Shown here piece after piece: positions 8,255 to 16,540 of a stretch of 63,642 bases of DNA. The DNA lies in assembly GCA_001512765.1 (NCBI GenBank), contig LFSO01000021.1, forward strand, positions 1 to 63,642. The letters run 5' to 3'. Each line of letters starts with the position of its first letter. Positions within the stretch are counted from its first letter, which is position 1. The translations under genes were made by a program, and so were the position numbers. The DNA is from Clostridiales bacterium DTU053 (lineage in GTDB: Bacteria > Bacillota > Clostridia > Oscillospirales > Acutalibacteraceae). The notes beneath the pieces were generated by a model. It ran no database searches and had not been told where the DNA came from. It worked only from the letters and a program-made list of their open reading frames with translations.

Positions 8255-8268
8255 CTTCTATCTTATTC
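8240..8268 (-). promoter_or_regulatory. Possible forespore (sigma-G-like) promoter for spoVAC
   Basis: On the minus strand GAATA (8264-8268) and CAAAATA (8240-8246) are 17 bp apart, a near match to the sigma-F/G pattern GNATA and CATNNTA. The -10 element lies inside the terminator loop. This is a weak call, made because there is no room for another promoter. Confidence 0.25.
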
Positions 8269-8278
8269 CTTTTTTAGC

Positions 8279-9004
8279 TCAAACAGGGAAAACCTTTGAC
8301 GCTGAGTTTTTGTCAAGATACAGCGTCCAGTTAGGGTGCGTCTTTAAAAGTGTCGCGGGAGTATTGTTGTTTACCTTCTCCGTCAGCGTTTTGTAAACCG
8401 CCTCAGCCTTAACCTCATGGGGAACTGCGGAGATAATCTTTTTGCACTGCAAAATCTGATAGCAGGTCATTGAAACAGCGTGGGTCGGCACATCCTCAAC
8501 GGTGGGGAACCAGCCCTCACGCACCTGCTGACGCTTGCACGCGTCGTCCAGCTTTACAATATGATAAGCCTCTTTAGTGTCAAAATCTGCGGGCGGGTCG
8601 TTAAAGGCAATGTGAGCGTTCTCGCCGATTCCAATAACGCCCAAATCAATCTCAGCCTCAAGCAGCTTTTCTGTCACGAATTTTGTGACCTCCTCGGAGC
8701 CGTCAAGGAAATATGCGTTTTTAAGATTAATCTTTGACGCGAAACGCTCCTTTAAATATTTGCGGAAGCTCGCCTTGTGAGTCTCCTCAATGCCCACATA
8801 TTCGTCAAGATGGAACATCTCGACCTTGCTCCAGTCAACATTGAGCTGAAGAAGAGCCTCGAACATATCAAGCTGAGACGCGCCTGTGGAGAGCACAATT
8901 CTCGCGTTTCCTTTCTCGGCTATCGCGTTATTTATCGTTTCGGCTATGTGCTGAGCCGCTGCCGCGCCCAAAGCCTTGGAGTTTTCGCTGACCACTATCT
9001 TCAT
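8279..9004 (-). CDS. nagB: Glucosamine-6-phosphate deaminase family protein
   Basis: This 241-residue protein is of the NagB/6-phosphogluconolactonase fold; NagB converts glucosamine-6-phosphate to fructose-6-phosphate and ammonia in amino sugar catabolism. Evidence is the phosphate loop LSTGASQ (38-44), MFHLDEYVG (63-71, catalytic Asp at 67) and GIGENAHIAFNDPP (125-138, catalytic His at 131). The Asp of E. coli NagB in this loop is Asn here, as in other Firmicutes NagB proteins, so activity is not ruled out. The segment QQVREGWFPTVEDVPTHA belongs to a NagB-like subgroup whose substrate is less certain. It is last in the run aminotransferase, trpS, GH2-like, nagB. Confidence 0.85.
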   Translation of the reverse strand: MKIVVSENSKALGAAAAQHIAETINNAIAEKGNARIVLSTGASQLDMFEALLQLNVDWSKVEMFHLDEYVGIEETHKASFRKYLKERFASKINLKNAYFLDGSEEVTKFVTEKLLEAEIDLGVIGIGENAHIAFNDPPADFDTKEAYHIVKLDDACKRQQVREGWFPTVEDVPTHAVSMTCYQILQCKKIISAVPHEVKAEAVYKTLTEKVNNNTPATLLKTHPNWTLYLDKNSASKVFPV

Positions 9005-9025
9005 TTTGCAACCACTCTTTCTTGT

Positions 9026-11248
9026 TTATTTGCCTGCCTGACGCTGGCGGATTATTGTAACCTTGTCGGTAATTCCGATTTCGTAGTCGCAGCTTGCGAC
9101 AATTGAGTTTTCTCCCTTTGCCAAAACCACATCGTTAAAGATGAATACGCCGTTTTCGGAGTGTAAGGTTTTGCTCTTTTTCTCCTTGCCGTTTACGGTC
9201 AGGCGCAGGTCTTTAAGGTTGGAATAAACTCTTATGCTGCACTTTCTCTTTGAGCGGAAGGAGCCGTTTTCCTCGGCAATGTAAATAAACTTCGATTTTG
9301 ACCACATCGCCTTAATAAGGTAGAAGCTGTCCCTCTTTTGCTGTCTGTCGTAGCTTACAAAGCCGCAGCTTGAAATCTCAATATTCTCCGCATAGCCGTT
9401 GATTGCGGGGGCGGACGCAGTCCTTTCCGTAGCCTCCGCTTTTTCTTCCTCAGCCTTTTCGCTTGCGGCAGCTTCCTCTGGGCTTTCCTCAGCAGGCTCT
9501 GCCTCTGCTTCCTCAGCCTTTTCGCTTTCTTCTGACTCGGCATTGTCGGCAGTTTCCTCGGATTCGGTTTCCTGAGTTTCCTCTGCTTCTGTCTCCTCAG
9601 CGGTTTCTTCTGCGGGAGCTGCGATTTCGGCGGTTTCCTCTGCCTTTGTTTCCTCAGAGGTTTCTTCTGTCGGCTCATCTTCCGCGGGAATATCCTCGGT
9701 TATTTCAAACTCTGTTCCGATTTCACGGGTGCGCTTAGCAAAGTCAAAGAGGGGACCCGCGAAAACGCCCCAGATAAAGCCCCTTTCGTCCGCCGCTTTG
9801 AAGGCGTTCTCCAAAAGGACATTTGCAGACTTTTCGGGGCTGAGCTCTGTAGAGAAGGATACTGAAATCGGCAAATCGGGATTTGCCTCGCTCATAAGCT
9901 CCAAAGTCCTAAGAGCCCTTTCGGCGGAGAACTCGTCCAGCAAATCTATGTCCGCGTTAAACGCGCCCGCGCTCTGCGGGAAAACGGGCGTGTCGGCGTC
10001 AACCTGCTCTGTGAAAACGCAAACCCTCGTCTTGTCCAAAGACCTTGCAAGCCTTGCCAAATCCTCGGCTTGTGCAAATGCCACCGAGCTGTCGCCCGCG
10101 TGCCACTTCGGGCAGTTAATTCCCCACGCCACAATCGACGGATGGTTGTAGTACTGCTTTATAAGCTCAGTTAATTGCTGACGGGCGTTTTTAAAGGCGG
10201 GGGAGTTCTTTCCTATATTGTTTCCGAAGGGGATTTCGAGCCATACGGCTATGCCCTCGCTGTCACAGTAGTCCAGAACGCTCTCATCGGGCGGGAAGCA
10301 GTTGAGCCTAACAGCGTTTGCCCCCAGCTCCTTTAACAGTTGTATCTCTTTCCTAATCTGCTCGTCGGAAGCGGCAATTCCCGTCTTTGCCCTGTCCTGA
10401 TAAAGGGAAATGCCCTTAATCTCTGTCCTTTTGCCGTTAAGATAAAAGCCGCTGCTCTTAATCTCTATATTTCTGATTCCGAAGGGAATGTCCACACGGT
10501 CAAGAATCACGCCGTCACGGATCAGCTGAGCTCTGAGAGTGTAAAGATAAGGCGAAGCGGTGCCGTTCCACAAAGAGGGATTGTGTATCCTCATAATCGC
10601 CTCAGCCTGCTTGGGGTGAGCCGTCGCTGTGCCTATGGCGTTCTCAGCGGAGTCGTAAATCGTAAAGCTGACAACATCGTAGTTAATGGGATTTGAAATA
10701 TTAGCGGCAACAGCCACAAGAGCGTCGGAGCCGGCCATCTTTGTGGAGATGAATACGCCCTTAGAGCCGTCTTCGGTCAGGGCAAAATGGCTCTTGCCCG
10801 ACACTATAAGACTTACATCCCTGTAAATGCCGCCGAAAACCGCGAAATGGGGATTTACAGGGCAGCATTTGCCCCTTTCTGTGCTGTCGGTCAGCATTGT
10901 GATTACATGGTTTCTGCCGGGGGTTACAAAGTCGGTGATTTCAAAGCAGAAGGAGGTAAAGCCGCCCTCATGGGTGCCCACCTTCTTGCCGTCTATGTAA
11001 AGCTCAGCCAAGGGACCCGCTCCCTTGAATTCAAGAAAGAGCCTGTAGCCCGAAAGCTCCAGCGGAACGGGCAGCTCTCTCTGATAGCAGTATCTGCCCC
11101 TTGTGTTGGAGCCCCTGCGCTTTAAGTCGTAAATATTCCAAGTATGGGGAACGGTAACGCTTTCCGCGTTTTCGGGTATGGCGGTTAAATCCTGCGGAAC
11201 CACCATAGAAAAGAACCAGTTGCTGTTAAGCTTTACACTCCGCTTCAT
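9026..11248 (-). CDS. GH2-like (beta-galactosidase/glucuronidase fold) pseudoenzyme with acidic insertion
   Basis: The 740-residue product follows the GH2 plan: sugar-binding N-domain (PHTWN, then EGGFTSFCFEIT), Ig-like domain, and a TIM barrel (IKGISLYQDR, LLKELGANAVRLNCFPPD, IAVWLEIPF). Where GH2 enzymes have the acid/base motif W.xGNE this protein reads AWGINCPKW, with Cys379 in place of Glu; where they have the nucleophile (vsEyG) it reads ISVSFSTE, with Phe465 in place of Glu. A Glu/Ala/Thr-rich stretch (about 518-613) interrupts the conserved stretch between DFAKR and SYDRQQKRDSFYLIKAMWS. A signal peptide is lacking. The ATG at 11248 follows GGAGGG; an in-frame TTG at 11269 precedes that site. 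It is probably a binding or regulatory protein. Confidence 0.8.
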   Translation of the reverse strand: MKRSVKLNSNWFFSMVVPQDLTAIPENAESVTVPHTWNIYDLKRRGSNTRGRYCYQRELPVPLELSGYRLFLEFKGAGPLAELYIDGKKVGTHEGGFTSFCFEITDFVTPGRNHVITMLTDSTERGKCCPVNPHFAVFGGIYRDVSLIVSGKSHFALTEDGSKGVFISTKMAGSDALVAVAANISNPINYDVVSFTIYDSAENAIGTATAHPKQAEAIMRIHNPSLWNGTASPYLYTLRAQLIRDGVILDRVDIPFGIRNIEIKSSGFYLNGKRTEIKGISLYQDRAKTGIAASDEQIRKEIQLLKELGANAVRLNCFPPDESVLDYCDSEGIAVWLEIPFGNNIGKNSPAFKNARQQLTELIKQYYNHPSIVAWGINCPKWHAGDSSVAFAQAEDLARLARSLDKTRVCVFTEQVDADTPVFPQSAGAFNADIDLLDEFSAERALRTLELMSEANPDLPISVSFSTELSPEKSANVLLENAFKAADERGFIWGVFAGPLFDFAKRTREIGTEFEITEDIPAEDEPTEETSEETKAEETAEIAAPAEETAEETEAEETQETESEETADNAESEESEKAEEAEAEPAEESPEEAAASEKAEEEKAEATERTASAPAINGYAENIEISSCGFVSYDRQQKRDSFYLIKAMWSKSKFIYIAEENGSFRSKRKCSIRVYSNLKDLRLTVNGKEKKSKTLHSENGVFIFNDVVLAKGENSIVASCDYEIGITDKVTIIRQRQAGK
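9410..9697 (-). repeat. Low-complexity Glu/Ala/Thr coding repeat
   Basis: Imperfect reiterations of codons for EET, EEA and EAE units (for example AEETAEIAAPAEETAEE) form an acidic tract of about 96 residues inside the GH2-like gene. It is a likely site of replication-slippage length variation. Confidence 0.85.
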
Positions 11249-11272
11249 ATAAACACATTCCCTCCGCAAATT

Positions 11273-12292
11273 TTATCTGTAGCTTACAAATCCAATCTTT
11301 TTCATAACCTTGTCAAGGGTGCGCCTTGCGCGCTTTTCCGCTCTTTCGGCGCCCTTTTCCATGGATGACAGAATATATGCCTTGTCGTTTATAATTCTGT
11401 CAAACTCCGCTCTGAAGGGTCTAAGTTCTTCGATAACAGCCTCAGCGACAGCAGCCTTAAAGTCGCCGTAGCCCTTGCCGTCGAACTCTTTTTCAATCTC
11501 CTCATAGGAAAGACCCGTGCATGCCGAGTATATGCTCATAAGGTTGCTGATTCCGGGTTTTTCCTCGCTGTAGTAAACCTTGCCCTCAGAGTCGGTGACC
11601 GCGCTCTTAATCTTCTTTAAAATCACATCGGGAGTATCGAGCATCGAAATAAAGCTCTTTGTATTCGGGTCGGTCTTGCTCATCTTCTTAGTGGGCTCCT
11701 GGAGCGACATTACCTTTGCGCCCGCCTTGCCTATAAAGGGAGCGGGGACGGTGAACAAATTGCCGTAAAGGTTGTTCATTCTTGTGGCAATATCCCTTGC
11801 AAGCTCCAAGTGCTGCTTCTGGTCCTCGCCAACGGGGACAAAGTCCGCCTGATAAAGAAGTATATCCGCCGCCATAAGGGTGGGGTAGGAGAACAGACCC
11901 ACATTCACATTCTCAGCGTACTTTTTGGACTTGTCCTTAAACTGAGTCATTCTTGCAGCCTCGCCGAACTGGGTATAGCAGTTCAGAATCCAGCCAAGCT
12001 GACTGTGCTGCGGCACCTGGCTTTGCACAAAAATAATGTTCTTTTCTGGATTAAGACCTAAGGATAAGAGAATAGCGTATATTTCGATTATTCTGCTTTT
12101 TAATACCTTGGGCTCGGTACGAACGGTGATGGAATGTAAATCAGCCGCGCCGAAAAGGCAATCGTAATCCTCAGCCATCTTAGCCCAGTTTTTAAAGGCT
12201 CCGAGATAATTGCCCAATGTGGGTGTGCCGGTGGGCTGAACAAGACTTAAAACAACCTGCTTTTTTTCCGTTACCTGAATATTGCCGTCCAT
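11273..12292 (-). CDS. trpS: Tryptophanyl-tRNA synthetase
   Basis: This 339-residue class I synthetase charges tRNA-Trp. It shows the HIGH-like motif in PTGTPTLGNYLG (20-31), the GAADLHSITV segment, PVGEDQKQHLELARDIA (153-169) and the KMSKS motif as KMSKT (203-207). The length fits bacterial TrpRS. The ATG follows AAAGGACAGGAAA. It starts 23 bp after the aminotransferase and ends 24 bp before the GH2-like gene, so it is probably cotranscribed with both; no T-box is visible in the short spacer. Confidence 0.96.
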   Translation of the reverse strand: MDGNIQVTEKKQVVLSLVQPTGTPTLGNYLGAFKNWAKMAEDYDCLFGAADLHSITVRTEPKVLKSRIIEIYAILLSLGLNPEKNIIFVQSQVPQHSQLGWILNCYTQFGEAARMTQFKDKSKKYAENVNVGLFSYPTLMAADILLYQADFVPVGEDQKQHLELARDIATRMNNLYGNLFTVPAPFIGKAGAKVMSLQEPTKKMSKTDPNTKSFISMLDTPDVILKKIKSAVTDSEGKVYYSEEKPGISNLMSIYSACTGLSYEEIEKEFDGKGYGDFKAAVAEAVIEELRPFRAEFDRIINDKAYILSSMEKGAERAEKRARRTLDKVMKKIGFVSYR

Positions 12293-12315
12293 TTTCCTGT
12301 CCTTTCAAGCTGAGT

Positions 12316-13500
12316 TTAGAATTTTTCGCAAACTTTTTTGAGTATCTTTACACCCTCGACGATTTGCTCATCGGTGGGGGTGGAGAAGTTTAGTCTAAAG
12401 CAGTTGGTGCGGTCGCTTTCGCTTGCCATGAAAGCTGTACCCGGTACAACCGCTACATTTTCCGCGGCAGCCGCCTTGCAGAAATCCAGCATATTTATAT
12501 TTCTGTCAAGTTCGCACCATATGAAAAGTCCGCCAAGGGGGCGCACATAGCTAATAAATCCGCTGATTTCACTGTCAAGGCAGTCGCACATAAGATTTAG
12601 CTTCCTTGAGTACACCGAGCGGATAAAGCCGATATGCTCCGCGGTGTCGCACTCAGCGAGCCATCTGTCAACAATCATCTGACAAATCATCGGGCTGTGA
12701 ACATCCGACGCCTGCTTGCCGACGGTCATTTTCGCCGTAATTTCAGCGGGAGACACAGAGTAGCCGACTCTCAGACCCGGCGACAAAACCTTTGAGAAGG
12801 AGCCAGCGTAAATCACAATGCCCTCATCGTCAAAGCTCTTGATTGAAGGCAGGTCCTCGCCGGTGTATCTCAGCTCTCCGTAGGGGTTGTCCTCTAAGAT
12901 AATGACATTGTGTTTCAGCGCCAGCTCATAAAGAGCCTTTCTCTTTTCAAGGGACATTGTATAGCCCGAAGGGTTCTGGAAATTGGGTATGGTATAAATC
13001 ATCTTTACATTTTTCTCGGTTTCCAGAGCCTTCTCAAGAAGCTCAATATCCATTCCGTCGCTTTCGACGGGGATGCCCTTTAAACAAGCGTTGTATGAGC
13101 GGAAGCAGTTTAAAGAGCCGATAAACGACGGGGATTCGCAAATGACCGTATCACCCTCGTTTAAAAACACCTTCGCGGCAAGGTCCACAACCTGCTGAGC
13201 GCCCGCCGTTATTATTATTTCATCAAATTCCCTGCCTATGTTAAATCTTGCCTTTAAATCTTCGGATATTCTCTCTCTTAAAGGCAAATATCCCTCCGTC
13301 ACGCCGTACTGCAAAGCGGTGACGGGCTGCTGACGCAGTATTTTTGAGGCGATATTCTCTATAACATCGGCGGGAAAGACCTCGGGAGCAGGATTGCCCG
13401 CGGCAAAGGGAATCACATTCCCTCCTGAGGTAACTTTCAGTATTTCCCTTATAGCCGATGGCTTCAGCGCGGAAATTCTGTCGGAAAAGACATACTTCAT
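12316..13500 (-). CDS. PLP-dependent aminotransferase (2-aminoadipate/KAT-II-like)
   Basis: This 394-residue fold-type I aminotransferase resembles the LysN/kynurenine aminotransferase II group, which acts on aromatic, branched-chain or 2-aminoadipate substrates. The features are IPFAAGNPAPEVFP, LQYGVTEGYLPLR, ITAGAQQVVDLAAKVFLN, IPNFQNPSGYTMS (171-183), ILEDNPYGELRY (PLP-binding Asp204 and Tyr207) and the Schiff-base lysine in AGSFSKVLSPGLRVGY (K237). There is no N-terminal GntR-type helix-turn-helix, so it is not an MocR regulator. The substrate cannot be fixed from sequence. It is the first gene of the operon, downstream of its own promoter. Confidence 0.88.
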   Translation of the reverse strand: MKYVFSDRISALKPSAIREILKVTSGGNVIPFAAGNPAPEVFPADVIENIASKILRQQPVTALQYGVTEGYLPLRERISEDLKARFNIGREFDEIIITAGAQQVVDLAAKVFLNEGDTVICESPSFIGSLNCFRSYNACLKGIPVESDGMDIELLEKALETEKNVKMIYTIPNFQNPSGYTMSLEKRKALYELALKHNVIILEDNPYGELRYTGEDLPSIKSFDDEGIVIYAGSFSKVLSPGLRVGYSVSPAEITAKMTVGKQASDVHSPMICQMIVDRWLAECDTAEHIGFIRSVYSRKLNLMCDCLDSEISGFISYVRPLGGLFIWCELDRNINMLDFCKAAAAENVAVVPGTAFMASESDRTNCFRLNFSTPTDEQIVEGVKILKKVCEKF

Positions 13501-13535
13501 TTATATCCTGTCCTTATTCTCATAAATCTCTATTA

Positions 13536-13563
13536 AGTTTAGCATAAAACTTCCAAAAATCAA
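13536..13563 (-). promoter_or_regulatory. Promoter for the aminotransferase-trpS-GH2-nagB operon
   Basis: On the minus strand TTGATT and TAAACT are separated by 16 bp, about 35 bp before the aminotransferase start. Confidence 0.4.
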
Positions 13564-13617
13564 AGTTTTCATACTAAAAATATGAATTTGCTTAATTTAT
13601 CTTTTTCGGCAAAGCGC

Positions 13618-13646
13618 AAAAAATCCCCGCGGTAAAGCGGGGATTT
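13618..13646 (-). terminator. Terminator of the DUF4838 gene
   Basis: AAATCCCCGC pairs with GCGGGGATTT around a 6-base loop, with a T-run on the minus strand just after the stem. Confidence 0.85.
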
Positions 13647-13653
13647 TTATCAT

Positions 13654-15561
13654 TTACTTTTTCTGCTCATACCAGGTGTTAATTTTTTGCCTGAAGTTTA
13701 TTTTCTCCTTGGGATACAGCGGAACCCTTTCCTTTGTACGGGTTATGCCGAAGCGCATTAGGTCGTCATACAAGGCCTCGCCGGTAGCGGCGGTGTTGTT
13801 GAAGATATTGAACTCGCCCTTTCTAAGGAAGTTTTTATAATATCTAATCTGTATCCTTGAGCACTGAATGCGGTCAAGCTCCTCTTGAGTCTTGGCCATT
13901 GACTCTGCTTTGTCAAACCATTCGTCAATCTTCTTTAAGTCGGATTCGGAGAAGTAAACAATCTCTTCGGGGCTGCTATTGTAATGGATGTGGAAAAGCT
14001 GAGCCCTGTCAACGGCAAAGTCAATGTACCTGCGGATGTACTGATAGCCCTCGCCGTAGTATGCCAGCATAAACTCGTTCATGTGCTTTTCAATATCGGT
14101 ATAGGGGTCCCAAAGGAGCTTTGCCAGCAGATAAGCCTTGAGCTGAGCGAACTCGCCGTTGTTTACCATCTGATAGCAGCCCTGCTCAAAGACGCTCTTT
14201 ACATTATGCTCCGCAAAGAACTGGACATTGGGCTGCAGAACCGCAAAGTTCGGGTAAGGAGTAAGGTAGTGGGAGAAGTTTGTGGTGTAATCCCAAATAT
14301 GAATGTTATCGCATATAGCTGCCCATTCTCTTATGTCGTTGGTTATTCTCTTGCCGGATTTGTCGGGAACGGGGCACTCGTCAAGGGGATGGGAGAAGCA
14401 GCACTCAATGGTGCAAAGCCTTATGACCACATTGTGCCTCGGCTTTGTGATTTTCGGAGCCTTGCGGGTGTAGGTATAAGCAAGGGTGTCGATATATACA
14501 TTCGGGAATTCCTTTTCCACTTCCTCTGCAATAGCGTTTACAAAGCGCAGCAGAGTTCCCGAATGGCTGCCCTCTGCGTCGTCAATGGCTTTGCAGTTCG
14601 GGCACTCGCAGTAGCCGTCCTTGCCGTCATTCTGAGATACGGAAATCACATTAGCGGTGGGGTCGGCTCTCAGCCAGCTCAGAACCGTTTCTGTGGCAAT
14701 CCTTAAAACATCGGGATTTGTAAGGCAAAGCTGAGTTGTCTCTCTTATGCCGTTTGCTGTAAGAGCATAGTATTCGGGGTGCTCATCAAAGTAAACTGAA
14801 GGCGGCACGAGAAAATTGAATGTGTGGACAAAGTGCGGACCGCCGTATTTGATTCCGCCTCCGCCGTATTTGCCCGAAAGGTCAAGGGATACTATGCCGT
14901 TTATCTTGTTCGCCACGCTGAAATCCGCGTCTCTTGCGCAGCTCCAGTATACATCGCGGTTGTAGAAGTACGGAATCTGCTCAATATCTATATCTTTGCG
15001 GACGCTGACTATGTCAAGCTCGGGCACGACTGTAAGGTCTGCGGCGAACCAGCGGCAGCCCAGAGCCTCCTCAAGGAAGGTAAACACGCCGTAAAGCGCG
15101 CCCCTCTTTTCTCCGCCGGCGATTACGAGCTTATCCTCATATGTAAAAATCCTCAGACCTTCGTCGCCCAGCATTTCACGGTCAACGGTAAAGGTATTCT
15201 CACCCTCGCGGTTTGTCTTGCCCACGATAATTTCCTTTTCCTGCTGGGGGGCGGTGTCGTTTACAATGGGGATTTGAACGCCGCTGATTCTCTTTAAATA
15301 ATCCTGAAGAACCTCGGCGGCATATGCTTCGCTCTCTATCGCGTCGCTGCCTTTGACGATTACATACTCGCTTTCCCCGTTCTCAATAAGGAAAAGTCTC
15401 GGAACCGTCATGTCAAGGTCAATCTTAATCTCACCCAAGGTCGGGTCGTATTTGTCGGAGTTTTCGTACTTTTCAAAAACAGAAGGCAATCCCAAAAAGC
15501 TCGAAACTACGGCAAAAACCAGCGCCAAAGCCGCCGTAATTCGCTGTATAAGGTTCTGCAT
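13654..15561 (-). CDS. Membrane-anchored DUF4838 protein (alpha-glucuronidase-like N-domain)
   Basis: The 635-residue product has an N-terminal hydrophobic segment (about 5-25), so it is exported or anchored. Residues about 60-180 resemble the alpha-glucuronidase/GH20-type N-domain (AAEVLQDYLKRISGVQIPIV, EIIVGKTNR, RGALYGVFTFLEEALGCRWF). The DUF4838 domain follows, with QLCLTNPDVLRIA, ISVSQNDGKDGYCECPNC and FVNAIAEEVEKEFPN, then IHIWDYTTNFSHYLTPYPN. Proteins of this type occur in polysaccharide-degrading gut bacteria and planctomycetes; their activity is mostly untested. The ATG at 15561 lies 7 bp after GGAGG and is preferred to the one at 15567. It is monocistronic. Confidence 0.85.
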   Translation of the reverse strand: MQNLIQRITAALALVFAVVSSFLGLPSVFEKYENSDKYDPTLGEIKIDLDMTVPRLFLIENGESEYVIVKGSDAIESEAYAAEVLQDYLKRISGVQIPIVNDTAPQQEKEIIVGKTNREGENTFTVDREMLGDEGLRIFTYEDKLVIAGGEKRGALYGVFTFLEEALGCRWFAADLTVVPELDIVSVRKDIDIEQIPYFYNRDVYWSCARDADFSVANKINGIVSLDLSGKYGGGGIKYGGPHFVHTFNFLVPPSVYFDEHPEYYALTANGIRETTQLCLTNPDVLRIATETVLSWLRADPTANVISVSQNDGKDGYCECPNCKAIDDAEGSHSGTLLRFVNAIAEEVEKEFPNVYIDTLAYTYTRKAPKITKPRHNVVIRLCTIECCFSHPLDECPVPDKSGKRITNDIREWAAICDNIHIWDYTTNFSHYLTPYPNFAVLQPNVQFFAEHNVKSVFEQGCYQMVNNGEFAQLKAYLLAKLLWDPYTDIEKHMNEFMLAYYGEGYQYIRRYIDFAVDRAQLFHIHYNSSPEEIVYFSESDLKKIDEWFDKAESMAKTQEELDRIQCSRIQIRYYKNFLRKGEFNIFNNTAATGEALYDDLMRFGITRTKERVPLYPKEKINFRQKINTWYEQKK

Positions 15562-15593
15562 GCCCATTCCTCCATTTTCTGATTGATAAAGAT

Positions 15594-15622
15594 ATAATAC
15601 TAAACTTTACTCTTGTATTCAA
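15594..15622 (-). promoter_or_regulatory. sigma-A promoter for the DUF4838 gene
   Basis: On the minus strand TTGAAT and TATTAT are 17 bp apart, about 30 bp upstream of the start. Confidence 0.65.
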
Positions 15623-15692
15623 GCAAAATTTACTATAAAATGCAGGCAAGGAGAATAATTTTTATGCAAAGCGGCAATAAAGGAGGGGCAGT

Positions 15693-16505
15693 ATGATAAA
15701 CAATAAAAAAATAGTCCTCACAGGCTGCAACAGCGGCATAGGTCTTGAAGTTTTGAAAATCCTGCTCAAAGGCGAAAACAAAATCCTCTGCGTTGACAAA
15801 GATATAGATGTGCTGAAAAGCCTTAACAGCGAGAAAATCATCATCCTTCAAAAGGATGTATCCTCAAAAGAGGCGGTTGACGAGGTTTTTGAGTTTGCGG
15901 AAGAAAACCTTGGCATTATCGATATTTTCTTTGCCAACGCGGGCTACGCCTATTATGAGGAGATTGACTACACCGACTGGGACAGGGTGGAGAGAATCTT
16001 TAAAACCAATGTCTTTTCCCCGATTTATTCATACCAGAAATACATAAAGCACCTTGGCGGCAGAAAGGGAGTTTTCGCCGTCACAATCTCCGCCATCGGC
16101 ACCATGGCAATGCCCGGCTTTACCCTTTATTCATCGACAAAATTCGCCCTCCACGGTTTTCAGCAGGGAATCAGGTTCGAAAAGCCTGAAAATATGCAGC
16201 TTACCTGCATTTATCCCGTCGCCACAAACACAAACTTCTTTAAAACCGCTAACCAAATGGACTTTAAACGGCCCTTCCCCGTACAGCAGCCCGATGTGGT
16301 GGCAAGAAAGGCCGTAAAAGGCATTGAAAAGGGCAGAAAGACAGTCAGCCCCAGCGCACTTTTCATAATCTCACAGCAGCTTATGAAATTCCTTCCCTTT
16401 GTGAGAAGCGCATACTGGGCTTTGGAGAATAAGAAGTTCCGGGAGTTCAGAAAAAGGGCAAGGGAGAACAAAGCCCAAACCCCAAAAGAAGAAATAACTG
16501 TATAA
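15693..16505 (+). CDS. Short-chain dehydrogenase/reductase
   Basis: This 270-residue classical SDR has the nucleotide-binding TGCNSGIG (10-17), the NAG motif (82-84) and the catalytic triad S133, Y146 and K150 (YSSTK). Such enzymes are NAD(P)-dependent oxidoreductases of alcohols, sugars or lipids; the substrate is not evident. A basic tail (FRKRARENKAQTPKEE) follows a hydrophobic segment near residue 225-240, perhaps membrane association. The ribosome site AAAGGAGGGG is strong. It is transcribed divergently from the DUF4838 gene and ends on a terminator shared with rmlB. Confidence 0.9.
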   Translation: MINNKKIVLTGCNSGIGLEVLKILLKGENKILCVDKDIDVLKSLNSEKIIILQKDVSSKEAVDEVFEFAEENLGIIDIFFANAGYAYYEEIDYTDWDRVERIFKTNVFSPIYSYQKYIKHLGGRKGVFAVTISAIGTMAMPGFTLYSSTKFALHGFQQGIRFEKPENMQLTCIYPVATNTNFFKTANQMDFKRPFPVQQPDVVARKAVKGIEKGRKTVSPSALFIISQQLMKFLPFVRSAYWALENKKFREFRKRARENKAQTPKEEITV

Positions 16506-16506
16506 C

Positions 16507-16540
16507 AAAAAGCCGAGGTTTAACCTCGGCTCTCGTTTTC
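16507..16540. terminator. Bidirectional terminator
   Basis: AGCCGAGG pairs with CCTCGGCT, with TTTT tracts on both sides, between the convergent SDR and rmlB genes. It overlaps the rmlB stop codon. Confidence 0.8.

Noticed and set aside
8279-9004. nagB as an inactive enzyme because one catalytic Asp is Asn
   Set aside because: Other Firmicutes NagB proteins have Asn at this place; the other residues are intact.
13984-14706. Long open frame (240 codons) on the plus strand
   Set aside because: It lies antisense within the DUF4838 gene and reads as a mirror of its codon bias; it has no ribosome site or family motif.
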